From positions 1 through 33,922 of the forward strand of contig CAZVCJ010000027.1 in assembly GCA_964625745.1 (NCBI GenBank): a stretch of DNA of 33,922 nt. Direction: 5' to 3'. Within the stretch, counting starts at the first letter, position 1, and each line of letters opens with the position of its first letter. This stretch comes from CAZVCJ01 sp964625745. Its GTDB lineage: Bacteria > Chloroflexota > Anaerolineae > VGOG01. The position numbers and the translations under genes are program-made. The notes beneath the pieces were generated by a model that saw only the letters and a list, made by a program, of their open reading frames with translations, searched no databases and was not told the origin of the DNA. This document shows, in pieces, positions 7,412 to 14,413 of the stretch.

Positions 7412-8923
7412 CTACAGCTTGTACTGTTCCACGATGCCGCTGAGCTGGGCGGCCAGGGCGTTGAGGTTCTGCGCCGCCTCCTCCGCCTGCCGCGTGCCGG
7501 CCTCGCTCTGGGCAGTGGCCTGGTTGATGTTGTCCATGGCCCCACCGATCTGGTCCATGCCGGCCAATTGCTGGCGAGCGCTGGCGGCAATCTGCTGGGC
7601 CGCCTGCGCCACTCGCTCAATCTGCTCGGCAATGGTGCTAATGGCCTCCCCAGTCTCCTGCGCCTGCCGCACCCCTGCATCGGCCCGCTTGGTGCCCTCC
7701 TCGGTGACCATCACCGCGGTGTTGGCCGCCTTCTGTATCTGCCCCAGAATGCCCTGCACCTGATTTGTAGCCTGTCGCGATTGCTCCGCCAGGCTGCGCA
7801 CTTCCCCAGCTACCACCGCAAAGCCCTTGCCTGCCTCCCCAGCCCGCGCCGCCTCGATGGCCGCGTTCAGGGCCAGCAAGTTGGACTGGTCGGCGATGTC
7901 GTTTACCGTGGCGATGATCTCGCCGATCTGCTGGGTCTGCTCGCTCAGGGCCAGGATGGTCTCGGCTATGGTCCCCACCTGCTCCCTGATGTTATTCATG
8001 CCGCCCACGGTGTCCTGCACAGAACGCAGACCCTGGTCGGCCACCCCCATGGACTCCTGGGCCGCCTCCGCCACCAGGCGTGCCCGGTCGGCGGCCTGCT
8101 CAGCCGTCTGGCGCGACTCCACCACGGTGGAGGAGGTCTCGTTGACGGCCGCGGCCTGCTGGCTGGCCATAGAGGCTTGTTGGCTGGTGGTGGCCATGAT
8201 CTCGGCGGTCATGCTGGTGATGTTGCTTGTGGCCTCACGCATCTGGACGGTCAGCTCCCGCAGGCTGGCCGTCATGTCGTTCAGGTTGTTGCCGAGAATG
8301 GCCAGCTCGTCGTCCTGTCGTGGCGGGGTTACCTGGCCGGTGAGGTCACCAGCGCCCACCTTCTCCACAAAGCGGACGTAGTCGCTGATGGTGTTCTGCA
8401 GATAGGTCTTGGTCTCTTGCTCCGCCTGCGCTTTAGCTGCCAGATCAGCCATCATCTGGCGCAGGCTGGCGGCCATAGCGTTGAAGGACTGGGCCAGCAT
8501 ACCGGTCTCATCGCGGCCCTTCAGGTCCACCGCCTGGTCCACGTCACCCTGGGCCATTTTGTCTGTGGCTTCGACCAGGACACCGAGGTTCTTTGAGATC
8601 CCGCGTGAGACAAAGATGCCCAAAGCTAAGCCGAGCGCGACAGCAAAGACCGCCACGCCTAACGTCACGTTACGGGCCTGCGCAAAGTTGGCGTCGCTCT
8701 CCTGTTTGTCTGCTTCCAGGTCGGCCTCATTTTTGTCCACAATGGCTGTCATATAGCCCCCTGCTTTGTTGACCGCCTGGCGGGCAGTTCCTTGGGATAG
8801 GTCAATGGCCTGCTGTCGGGTGGACTCCTCGCGGGCCAACTCCCGTACCTGCTTATTGAAGGTCAGGTATTCTGCCCAGGCTTCGTCGAACTGCTCAACC
8901 TGTTGCTGCCCTTGCGCATCTAC
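7412..8923 (-). CDS. Methyl-accepting chemotaxis protein (N-terminus lost in gap)
   Basis: About 503 residues are visible; the N-terminus, with TM1 and part of the sensor domain, falls in the N run at 8924-9023. What remains is: the end of a helical, probably four-helix-bundle, sensor region; one membrane helix (TLGVAVFAVALGLALGIF); a HAMP domain; a second HAMP-like segment (VEKVGAGDLTGQV…DDELAILGNNL); and a long signalling hairpin with the conserved tip DQSNLLALNAAIEAARAG…GFAVVAGEVRSLAEQS. The protein ends EQYKL with no CheR-docking pentapeptide of the NWETF type. It would form the receptor array with the two CheW proteins and CheA, in the WspA position. The reading frame that continues right of the gap (MKNPQSK…) is repeat spacer and not the true N-terminus. 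Confidence 0.9.
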   Translation of the reverse strand, partial: VDAQGQQQVEQFDEAWAEYLTFNKQVRELAREESTRQQAIDLSQGTARQAVNKAGGYMTAIVDKNEADLEADKQESDANFAQARNVTLGVAVFAVALGLALGIFVSRGISKNLGVLVEATDKMAQGDVDQAVDLKGRDETGMLAQSFNAMAASLRQMMADLAAKAQAEQETKTYLQNTISDYVRFVEKVGAGDLTGQVTPPRQDDELAILGNNLNDMTASLRELTVQMREATSNITSMTAEIMATTSQQASMASQQAAAVNETSSTVVESRQTAEQAADRARLVAEAAQESMGVADQGLRSVQDTVGGMNNIREQVGTIAETILALSEQTQQIGEIIATVNDIADQSNLLALNAAIEAARAGEAGKGFAVVAGEVRSLAEQSRQATNQVQGILGQIQKAANTAVMVTEEGTKRADAGVRQAQETGEAISTIAEQIERVAQAAQQIAASARQQLAGMDQIGGAMDNINQATAQSEAGTRQAEEAAQNLNALAAQLSGIVEQYKL

Positions 8924-9023
8924 NNNNNNNNNNNNNNNNNNNNNNNNNNNNNNNNNNNNNNNNNNNNNNNNNNNNNNNNNNNNNNNNNNNNNNNNNNNNN
9001 NNNNNNNNNNNNNNNNNNNNNNN
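8924..9023. other. 100-N scaffold gap removing the start of the mcp gene
   Basis: Unlike the other two N runs, the flanks (…GCGCATCTAC and CTTATTTTGG…) share no overlap, so real sequence is missing here. At least the receptor's first membrane helix and start codon are absent. The right flank lies in an ATTCCGCAATC-type repeat, so repeat-driven assembly breakage is again plausible. Confidence 0.85.
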
Positions 9024-9032
9024 CTTATTTTG

Positions 9033-9058
9033 GATTGCGGATTTTTCATTCCGCAATC
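9033..9058. repeat. GATTGCGG hairpin repeat just after cheW
   Basis: GATTGCGG (9033-9040) and CCGCAATC (9051-9058) form an 8-bp hairpin with a 10-base loop immediately downstream of the cheW stop on the minus strand. The word ATTCCGCAATCCG recurs on the other side of the mcp gene at about 7390-7403. There is no T-run, so it looks like a repeat and not a terminator. Confidence 0.55.
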
Positions 9059-9059
9059 G

Positions 9060-9611
9060 TTAAACTTCTTCGTGAACAATGATCCCTGGATTGGAAAGCA
9101 GGCGCGGCAGGTTCAGAATGATCAGCATATCGCTGGTGACTCCCCGCACGTACTCCTGGGCCCGGCTGGAGATGGTGGCCGACGCCGGCTGCACCTCGGC
9201 CAGGGGGACGCTGGCCACCTGGGGAATGTCGTCAGCCAGGATGCAGAGTTCCATGTCCCCCTCGCCCCGCACCAAAAGCACGTGGCTTGTCTCTGAGAGT
9301 GGACGGGAGGGCAGGCCCAGGAAGCGGCCAGCGTCCATCACCGAGTACACGCGGCCGCGAATGTTGACCGCGCCAACGATGAAGTTGGGGGTGCAAGGCA
9401 CGCGGGACCAGATGTGCGGCTCCAGTGGCTGGATCTCCCGCACCATGGTGATCTCTATGCCGTAGCGCTCCTCCCCCAAGGGGAAGGCCACCACACGCAG
9501 AGTCTCGCCCTCTGCTGCCTCTTCGGTGGGCAGCGTCGCCAGGGCTCGCGCACGCTGTTCCAGTACTCTTTGCATCTCATCTGCTGTTTGTCTCGTCTCT
9601 TGTGTGATCAT
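9060..9611 (-). CDS. cheW: Chemotaxis coupling protein CheW
   Basis: The 183-residue CheW-domain protein has a 35-residue N-terminal helix, then the SH3-like double barrel (VVAFPLGEERYGIEI, VREI, FIVGAVNIRGRVYSVMD, LLVRGEGDMELCILAD, MLIILNLPRLL). It links receptors to CheA at the membrane. AGGAGGT lies eight bases before ATG 9611, a strong ribosome site. It sits between cheR and the receptor gene, so it would be the partner of this receptor. It differs clearly from the second CheW of the operon, as WspB and WspD differ. Confidence 0.93.
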   Translation of the reverse strand: MITQETRQTADEMQRVLEQRARALATLPTEEAAEGETLRVVAFPLGEERYGIEITMVREIQPLEPHIWSRVPCTPNFIVGAVNIRGRVYSVMDAGRFLGLPSRPLSETSHVLLVRGEGDMELCILADDIPQVASVPLAEVQPASATISSRAQEYVRGVTSDMLIILNLPRLLSNPGIIVHEEV

Positions 9612-9635
9612 GAGTAGCTACCTCCTGATTCTAAA

Positions 9636-9682
9636 ACGTAATGCGTAAAACGTGTCCCCGTGTCTCCCCATCTCCGCGTCTC
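9636..9682. repeat. CGTGTCCCCGTGTCTCC-type spacer repeat
   Basis: The cheR-cheW junction is built of AAAACGTAATGCGTAAAACG followed by GTGTCCCCGTGTCTCCCC and TCTCCGCGTCTC. It is the same word family as in the spacer at 11205-11255 and inside cheA and cheR. It runs up to the cheR stop region. Confidence 0.65.
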
Positions 9683-11183
9683 ATATTGTGGCCTTAACCA
9701 TAGCGAGCAGTCGCGCGGCAGTCAGGCCATCGGAGCCGGGCACCACGTCGTCGGGCGGCATCCTGGCTGCCAGGCGGATGGCCTGCATCCGGTGGCGTGC
9801 TGCCTGCTCTGGACGGGCCACTTGCCGATACAGATTGGCCAGGCTGAAGTGGGCCAGGACGAAGTTGGGGTCCAGGTAGAGTGTCTTCTTGAGCCGAGCG
9901 ATGGCCTCGTCCAGCGCGCCCTCCTCCTGGTGAATGAGGGCCAGGGTATAGTGGGCCTCGCTCAGCAATGGGTCTCGCCCGATGGCCTGCTGACACCACG
10001 ACCTGGCCTCCTCCAACCGGCCCTGGTTAGCATGGACCCGCGCCATCTGGTAGTAGGCTCGGATGCAACCCGGGTCGCGTGCAATACAGTCCCGGAAGTG
10101 GTTTATCGCCTCTTCGTAACGCCCCTGTTCCAGCAAGGCCAGCCCTTCCCGGTAGGCATCGGCCGGCGGAGGAGGGGAGGCGGGGGGACGCGGTGACACG
10201 GCGACAGGGAGGCGCGGCGATGGGGTGAGGGGGGGACGGGGAGATACGGTGACGCGGGGAAGCGGAGAAATCACCGCGTCTCGCTCTCTCCGTGTCTCCG
10301 TGTCTCCCTTCTGGTAGATGACCGCTCCGGAAAAGCTGCGCGCGGCAAACTGGCCATAGATCTCCCCGCTGGTCTCGGCGGCACCCACGATGAGCCAGCC
10401 TTCGGGCAGCAGACAACGGTGAAACCGCCTGGCAATTTGCCTCGTCACCGCCTCCGGCAGGTAGATGGCCACGTTGCGGCACAGGATCAGGTCCATAGCA
10501 TTGGTGTTGGTGGCCAGGGAAGGATAGGCATCCTCGGCCAGGTTCAGGTAGGCAAAGGTGACCATCTCCCGCACCTGGGGCCTGAGTTCGAAGAGCCTGT
10601 CCTGAGCCCTGCCGGAGGAACCGTCCCGCTCGCGGAAGTAGCTCTCGCGGATGGCCGAATCGGTCTGGCGGAAGGACCACTCCCGGTAGCGGCCTTCAAT
10701 GGCCTGTTGCAGAACTCGCTTGTTAATGTCCGTGGCCAGGATGAGGATATTCCAGTTGGCGATGTCGGGCAGGAATTGGCGCAGCAGGATGGCGACAGAG
10801 TAGGGCTCCTCGCCAGTGGCGCAGCCAGCGCTCCAGATGCGCAGGCGACGGTCATCCTGGTGGCGGGCGATCAAGGCAGGCAGAATGTGCTGGCGCAGGA
10901 CATCGAACTGAGCCTGGTCGCGGAAGAAGTAGGTCTCACCCACGGTGATGGTCCCGATCAGGTCGTCCCACAGCTCGCTGTCGGTCCCGGCTTGCTGCAA
11001 GAGACGATAGTATTCCCCCAGGTCCTGGCGGTCGGCGCGGCTGGCCGCGGCCATCACGCCGCGGACCAGCGCATCGCGACGGCGCAGGCCAAAGTCCATC
11101 CCCGTGCGCTCCAGGACCAGATCCCGGAAACGGTAATAGTCATTATCATGGAGTTGCGGTGGTATGTCCATCACCTTGTTCAT
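9681..11183 (-). CDS. cheR: Chemoreceptor methyltransferase CheR with C-terminal TPR repeats
   Basis: The 500-residue protein has a CheR N-terminal helical domain (about 10-75) and a SAM methyltransferase domain (about 75-290; TVGETYFFRD, motif I WSAGCATGEEPYS at 117-129, LILCRNVAIYL at 232-242). A proline-rich linker (291-342) and about four TPR units (343-480) follow. It methylates receptor glutamates using SAM; CheR-TPR fusions are characteristic of Wsp/Frz-like systems (WspC). Two repeat-derived insertions stand out: residues 188-196 (GSSGRAQDR) come from the CTCAGGAC element, and the linker comes from a GGAGACACGG inverted repeat. The start codon is either ATG 11183, with GAGG very close, or ATG 11171 four codons in. 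The spacers to the adjacent cheW genes are repeat-filled. Confidence 0.93.
   Translation of the reverse strand: MNKVMDIPPQLHDNDYYRFRDLVLERTGMDFGLRRRDALVRGVMAAASRADRQDLGEYYRLLQQAGTDSELWDDLIGTITVGETYFFRDQAQFDVLRQHILPALIARHQDDRRLRIWSAGCATGEEPYSVAILLRQFLPDIANWNILILATDINKRVLQQAIEGRYREWSFRQTDSAIRESYFRERDGSSGRAQDRLFELRPQVREMVTFAYLNLAEDAYPSLATNTNAMDLILCRNVAIYLPEAVTRQIARRFHRCLLPEGWLIVGAAETSGEIYGQFAARSFSGAVIYQKGDTETRRERDAVISPLPRVTVSPRPPLTPSPRLPVAVSPRPPASPPPPADAYREGLALLEQGRYEEAINHFRDCIARDPGCIRAYYQMARVHANQGRLEEARSWCQQAIGRDPLLSEAHYTLALIHQEEGALDEAIARLKKTLYLDPNFVLAHFSLANLYRQVARPEQAARHRMQAIRLAARMPPDDVVPGSDGLTAARLLAMVKATI
10165..10312. repeat. GGAGACACGG-type inverted repeat inside cheR (linker)
   Basis: The coding strand begins GGGAGACACGGAGACACGG and ends in CCGTGTCACCGCGTCC words, with several intermediate copies (GTCACCGTATCTCC, CTGTCGCCGTGTC). 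It is read in-frame as KGDTETRRERD…LPRVTVSPRPP…LPVAVSPRPP, between the methyltransferase and TPR domains. The peptide words GDTET and PVAVSP are shared with the CheA linker. Confidence 0.7.
10597..10619. repeat. CTCAGGAC interspersed element inside cheR
   Basis: On the coding strand TCCTCCGGCAGGGCTCAGGAC is inserted within the methyltransferase domain and is translated SSGRAQD. Other copies are in cheA (6477-6494), the ABC exporter (29894-29914), the usp fragment (14264-14282) and nested in a MITE (22375-22394). Confidence 0.65.
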
Positions 11184-11204
11184 TCCTCAGACGTGAAAAT
11201 CTGA

Positions 11205-11255
11205 TGGGTGTTGTGTCTCCCTGTCTCCGCGTCACCCTGTCTCCGCGTCATCCCC
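11205..11255. repeat. Spacer of GTCTCCGCGTCACCCT units overlapping the cheW 3' end
   Basis: Two and a half copies of a 17-18 base unit (CCCTGTCTCCGCGTCA) fill the gap between cheR and the upstream cheW. The last residues and stop of that CheW (DDAETG-stop) are written in the repeat. Confidence 0.7.
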
Positions 11256-11741
11256 CGGTGGCAGCAGTTGGACCGCGTCGAGAACCAGGATGAGCCCCTC
11301 GTCCCGCCGGATCACCGCCGACAGGGGCCGGGACTTGGGCACGGGATCGGGGGGTGGCTCCACCTGGTGCCCTGGCACCTCCAGCACCTCGGTCACTTCG
11401 TCCACCATGAGGGCCATCGTCCGCTCCACGGCTTGCACGACTAGCAGACGGTCGTCCGGGTGGAGCTCTTTCGTCGGCTGACCGAGTCGTCGTCGCAGGT
11501 CCAGCACCGGTATCACCCGGCCGTGCAGGTCAATCACCCCGGCTACCCAGGGTGGTGCCTCGGGCACAGGGGTGACATCCACCATACGCAGGGCGCGCTC
11601 CACGTGACTCAGTGGCAGGGCGTAGGATTGCTTGCCCAGCCGAAAACCGACAAAGTGGGCAGGATCATCCCCTCCCAGCCCGGCTGGTTTTGCCGGAGTG
11701 ATGTCGGTAGGTGTTGACGAAACAGTAGTTTCAGCAATCAT
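11232..11741 (-). CDS. cheW: CheW-like coupling protein, first gene of the chemosensory operon
   Basis: The 169-residue CheW-domain protein has FVGFRLGKQSYALPLSHVERALR near residue 30-52, then VAGVIDLHGRVIPVLDLR and LILVLDAVQLL. It has a 28-residue low-complexity N-terminus and a long proline-rich loop (VEPPPDPVPKSRP). By position and divergence from the second CheW it matches the role of WspD. AAGGAG precedes ATG 11741 by about ten bases. The extreme C-terminus DDAETG is repeat-derived. A TATAAT box lies about 110 bases upstream, so this is probably the operon's leading gene. Confidence 0.9.
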   Translation of the reverse strand: MIAETTVSSTPTDITPAKPAGLGGDDPAHFVGFRLGKQSYALPLSHVERALRMVDVTPVPEAPPWVAGVIDLHGRVIPVLDLRRRLGQPTKELHPDDRLLVVQAVERTMALMVDEVTEVLEVPGHQVEPPPDPVPKSRPLSAVIRRDEGLILVLDAVQLLPPGDDAETG

Positions 11742-11849
11742 CGTGGTTTAGCTCCTTTCGACGCCTGAGAGTGGCATCTCTGAATCACTAGATCTTCCTT
11801 GCCTCACGTCTTCTTCCACCAACTGCTCTTCTGCCTATAACGCACCCAT

Positions 11850-11855
11850 ATTATA
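11850..11855 (-). promoter_or_regulatory. Candidate -10 box for the chemosensory operon
   Basis: On the minus strand the spacer upstream of cheW reads GATGGTATAATATGG, with a perfect TATAAT. No good -35 hexamer is present at 16-18 bases, which suggests an activator or an alternative sigma factor. The position, about 110 bases before the first cheW, fits an operon promoter. Confidence 0.45.
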
Positions 11856-11892
11856 CCATCAAGGGGTAAACGAGGGGCTAAACGGGGTAGGT

Positions 11893-12285
11893 TCAATCTG
11901 TGCTTACTCCTTCGCGTATATCCAAAGCGCCTCTGATGGCCGGCAGCAGCTCTTCGATCAGGGATGTCTTTACCACGTAGCCGCTGGCACCTCCGGCCCT
12001 GGCCGCTTCTCTGTACTCCTGCACATTGAGAAGGCTCAGAATGATGACTTTGAGCTCCGGCATTTCGTCCTTCAACTGGCGAGTGGCATCTATCCCGTTC
12101 ATCCCTGGCATCGTCACATCCATGACAACCACCTCTGGCTGGAGTTCTCTGGCTTTGAGGATGGCTGCCTGACCGTCGGCCGCCTGTCCGACGACCTCTA
12201 TATCTGGCTCATCGGCCAGGAACTCTTTGAGGCGCCTTCGAAAGCCGGCGTTGTCATCAACGATCAGGGTCCTTATTACCTGCAT
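11893..12285 (-). CDS. Single-domain response regulator (NarL-type receiver)
   Basis: The 130-residue protein is a receiver domain only: LIVDDNAGFR at the N-terminus, phospho-acceptor in VVVMDVTMPGMNG (about D57), and the lysine in GYVVKTS. The GYVVK signature and the IRG/LI pattern are those of NarL/FixJ-family receivers, but no LuxR-type HTH follows, so it cannot bind DNA as such. It has its own promoter and a strong site (AAGGAGG seven bases before ATG). It lies about 150 bases upstream of the che operon on the same strand, so it may be a CheY-like diffusible output or read-through partner of CheA, which is inference. Confidence 0.88.
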   Translation of the reverse strand: MQVIRTLIVDDNAGFRRRLKEFLADEPDIEVVGQAADGQAAILKARELQPEVVVMDVTMPGMNGIDATRQLKDEMPELKVIILSLLNVQEYREAARAGGASGYVVKTSLIEELLPAIRGALDIREGVSTD

Positions 12286-12338
12286 CGTTCCCTCCTTGCC
12301 TGTCTTTGCCGATCAGTAGACGTAGTATCGCTCACTCC

Positions 12339-12367
12339 AGTATACACAACTCAATCCGTTTCGTCTA
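12339..12367 (-). promoter_or_regulatory. Sigma-70-like promoter of the single receiver gene
   Basis: On the minus strand TAGACG (12367-12362) and TATACT (12344-12339) are separated by exactly 17 bases, and TGTG precedes the -10. The distance to the ATG at 12285 is about 50 bases. Confidence 0.6.
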
Positions 12368-12413
12368 TTGGTGAAACGCTTATTCTTCAAGGAAAAAACG
12401 TTGGTTTTTCAAC

Positions 12414-12446
12414 AAAAAAGACCCTACAAAAAAAGTAGGGTCTTTT
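12414..12446. terminator. Bidirectional intrinsic terminator
   Basis: GACCCTAC (12420-12427) and GTAGGGTC (12435-12442) form a perfect stem around an A7 loop and are flanked by A6 on the left and T4 on the right. On the minus strand the stem is followed by TTTTTTG, a textbook terminator for whatever is transcribed from the right (transposase remnant zone). On the plus strand the tail is TTTTAATT. Confidence 0.8.
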
Positions 12447-12458
12447 AATTAGACGCGG

Positions 12459-12569
12459 GTGACTACTCAGGTGTCATTGCGAGCGAAGCGAAGCAATCTC
12501 CAATGCGCGAGTAGGGGATTGCTTCGGCGGAAAAGCGCCGCCTCGCAATGACACAGCCTGGGTAGTTAC
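12459..12569. mobile_element. MITE-like inverted-repeat element, copy 1
   Basis: The 111-base element has terminal inverted repeats. GTGACTACTCAGG (12459-12471) matches the complement of CCTGGGTAGTTAC (12557-12569) at 11 of 13 positions. Inside, GTGTCATTGCGAG and CTCGCAATGACAC match perfectly, and GAAGCAATCTCC faces GGGGATTGCTTC. It has no coding capacity. The core (TGTCATT…GAG…GAAGCAATCTC) is related to the elements at 15791-15961 and 22342-22447. Confidence 0.7.
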
Positions 12570-13400
12570 AAGGGATGTAGAGCACATCTGACGAAGGCGG
12601 ATTTGAGGGATTGAAGCCATAGGTGAGTGAGCCACGAGCTACAATAGTCCTTTGCCGGCTGTTTTCGAGGCCAAAAAGAGATTGGCTTCGCTGTCGAATC
12701 GGCGTCCTGGGACGCCAAGCGAATGGTAGGCAGACGGGTTCCTGGGTCTGGTATCTGCAACTGTCGCCAGATCAACGTCTGGCTCTCTGTCGGGGTGTCG
12801 AGCCAGAAGACCTGGCAGCGCGAAGGCGTGAGGTAGACGGTCAGGCGGAAACCGTGCAGGACGGCCAACACCTGGTCGGTGGTGAGCAAGCCAGCCTCTA
12901 CCAGGGCTGGCTTGGCTTGACAGTCCCGCTCGATCAGCGTGTAGACCATCAAGGCCACGACGTTGACGAAGCAGAGGGCAACGATGGCGTCATCCCGATG
13001 GAGGTAAATCGGGCGGATGGGCAAATCGCTCTTCAAGTTCCGCATCCGCCGTTCCACGTGCCGGTGGTTCTTGTAGACGCACACCATCCAGTCCAGATAG
13101 TCGGCGACCGACTGCTCGGGCCCGCGCCGCTGGTTGGTGACCAGCACCCATCGGCCTCCAGTCTGGCAGTCTTGGCGATTCTGTTGGGGCGGCGATGGTA
13201 CGTCAGGCTCATCACTCCGTCGCGCACGGTGAAGGTGACCTTCACGAAGGCGCGGACGTCCTTGAACTGCTGGGACAGGTCTGCCAGATGACCGGATACC
13301 CACTCGGGGTCGCCGTAGTATCGTCCCTGGCTGAGATGGTCGAGGGTCCACTTCAGTTCCTTCTCGTAGGCCACAATGCTCAACACCAGGTGGAGACCGC
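12566..13400 (-). pseudogene. IS1634-type transposase remnant with frameshift
   Basis: The C-terminal half of a transposase is recognisable but needs two reading frames. From about 13400 to 13150 one frame gives AYEKELKWTLDHLSQGRY…DGVMSL…LEADGCW. From about 13150 downward a different frame continues VLVTNQ…YKNHRHVERRMRNLKSDL…RPIYLHRDDAIVALCFVNVVALMVYTLIER. The DG-x-W-x-L-x-TN block, the E of the DDE triad in HVERRMRNLK, the RPIYLHRDD block and the terminal LIER helix are the order found in IS1634-family (COG5421) transposases. The catalytic aspartates of the N-terminal half are absent, so it cannot be active. A terminator and a MITE lie just downstream. The family assignment is by motif memory, not alignment. 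Confidence 0.6.
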
Positions 13401-13856
13401 CGATCTGGTAGATGTCTTCCAGGACGGGCGTGCTGGCCGAGAGCGCATACGTTGCAGACGCGCCTCGAACTTGCGCAGGTCACCTCGGAAGCAGTAGGTG
13501 CTGTACACCCAACCGGGGTTCAATTGCTCCAGGGGCACCGCCCGCCAGAGAGTGCCGTCGGCGTGGTAGAAGTACACCACGCTCCCCGTTACCTGCGGGT
13601 CGCTGACGTGCAGCACGATGGCATCGCCATCCTGGAGCGCCAGGAGGACGCAGTCCTCGAACACCCACATCTCTGCCAGGACGGGCGTGCCTGGCGGCAT
13701 TGAGGCGCGGGGACCAAGCAAGCTGCCAGCGGCCGTTCCCTGCTCGTTGAGCCTCACGTGGATGTGATAACCACCGTTCGGGTTCTCGACCACGCCTGAT
13801 CGCGATTCCGCCGCTTCGCTTACGGTTTGGCTCCCCAGGGAAGCTGTGGTATCCAT
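13380..13856 (-). CDS. Hypothetical protein, 3' end probably disrupted
   Basis: An ORF of about 158 codons starts at ATG 13856 with AAGGAG eight bases upstream, so translation initiation looks real. The N-terminus (MDTTASLGSQTVSEAAES) is polar. The middle (HIHVRLNEQG, PPGTPVLAEMW, DGDAIVLHVSDPQVTGSVVYFYH) is beta-rich. I recognise no family. The last 25 residues (RPARPSWKTSTRS…) are arginine/serine-rich and look like out-of-frame reading into the transposase remnant; the frame appears to be lost near 13445. It may be the front of a longer gene that was truncated. Confidence 0.4.
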   Translation of the reverse strand: MDTTASLGSQTVSEAAESRSGVVENPNGGYHIHVRLNEQGTAAGSLLGPRASMPPGTPVLAEMWVFEDCVLLALQDGDAIVLHVSDPQVTGSVVYFYHADGTLWRAVPLEQLNPGWVYSTYCFRGDLRKFEARLQRMRSRPARPSWKTSTRSAVSTWC

Positions 13857-13915
13857 CGGGTATCTCCTTGCAATAGCTCTGCTGTGACCTACGCTGACAG
13901 ATACCAGGTTTCCCT

Positions 13916-14398
13916 TCAATTGTCAAGGTGCTGGTCCGCGCTTTCGCTGCCGAGCACTACCTCCAGCACCGGGTCGAATCCGTAACCTCCCATGATGATC
14001 AGATCGCTCTGGTGCTCGTCGGCTGTATTCAGAATGGTCTCGGCGACCGGCCCACTCTCCTTCACGAACGCAGCTTGTACGCCGTGCGTTTCCAGGTACT
14101 CTTGGGCGCGGGCCAGTGTGTCCGACGTGGTGCGTCCCGTTTCTATCACGGTCACTGCGATCAGGGGGATGTTCCACTGCCCCGAAAGGTAGGTGGCCAC
14201 GAAGAGGGCCTCGTCGGCTTTGGGGCTGCCGTCGTAGGCCAACAGCGCACGACCCAGGCGGCGCCCTGAGCCTGCCGAAGGGTGGGACGAAGACTCCGGC
14301 ACCGCCAGCACGGGCCTGGGACAGCGCCGCAGCAAGGTGCTCAATCCCGAACCCAGCCTGGCGATGGGTTGGGGCGCGGGAGGATAGGAAAGGCTCAA
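13916..14398 (-). pseudogene. Universal stress protein (UspA-type) fragment
   Basis: The 160 codons encode the last strand of one Usp domain (LSTLLRRCPRPVLAVPE) followed by most of a second (RALLAYDGSPKADEALFVA…AETILNTADEHQSDLIIMGGYG…LEVVLGS). Intact tandem-Usp proteins are about 280-300 residues. Here the first domain is cut at the junction with the methyltransferase stop (TAG 14414-14416), and the second ends abruptly after VVLGSES, before the usual final strand. No ribosome site precedes the start. A copy of the CTCAGG interspersed repeat (14264-14282) encodes PSAGSG between the domains. It is most likely a non-functional remnant. Confidence 0.6.
14264..14282. repeat. CTCAGG interspersed element inside the usp fragment
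   Basis: The coding strand reads CCCTTCGGCAGGCTCAGGG, the same element as in cheA, cheR and the ABC exporter and in the same orientation relative to the gene. It is read one frame over, as PSAGSG, in an interdomain linker. Confidence 0.7.
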
Positions 14399-14413
14399 GA
14401 TAACCAGGTCGTT

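Noticed and set aside
7568..8596. 342-codon open frame on the plus strand opposite the receptor gene
   Set aside because: It mirrors the alanine-rich signalling helices; histidine/leucine/glycine-rich composition shows it is a shadow.
9024..9079. Apparent N-terminus of the receptor (MFTKKFNDCGMKNPQSK)
   Set aside because: It is spacer repeat and the antisense-adjacent end of cheW read through the N run; it has no membrane helix and no ribosome site.
12414..12569. Possible riboswitch or small RNA between the receiver gene and the transposase remnant
   Set aside because: The structure is fully explained by a standard terminator plus a MITE-like inverted repeat.
13856..13919. ATG 13919 as start of the hypothetical gene
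   Set aside because: ATG 13856 has AAGGAG at eight bases, whereas the upstream segment has no site and abuts the usp fragment.
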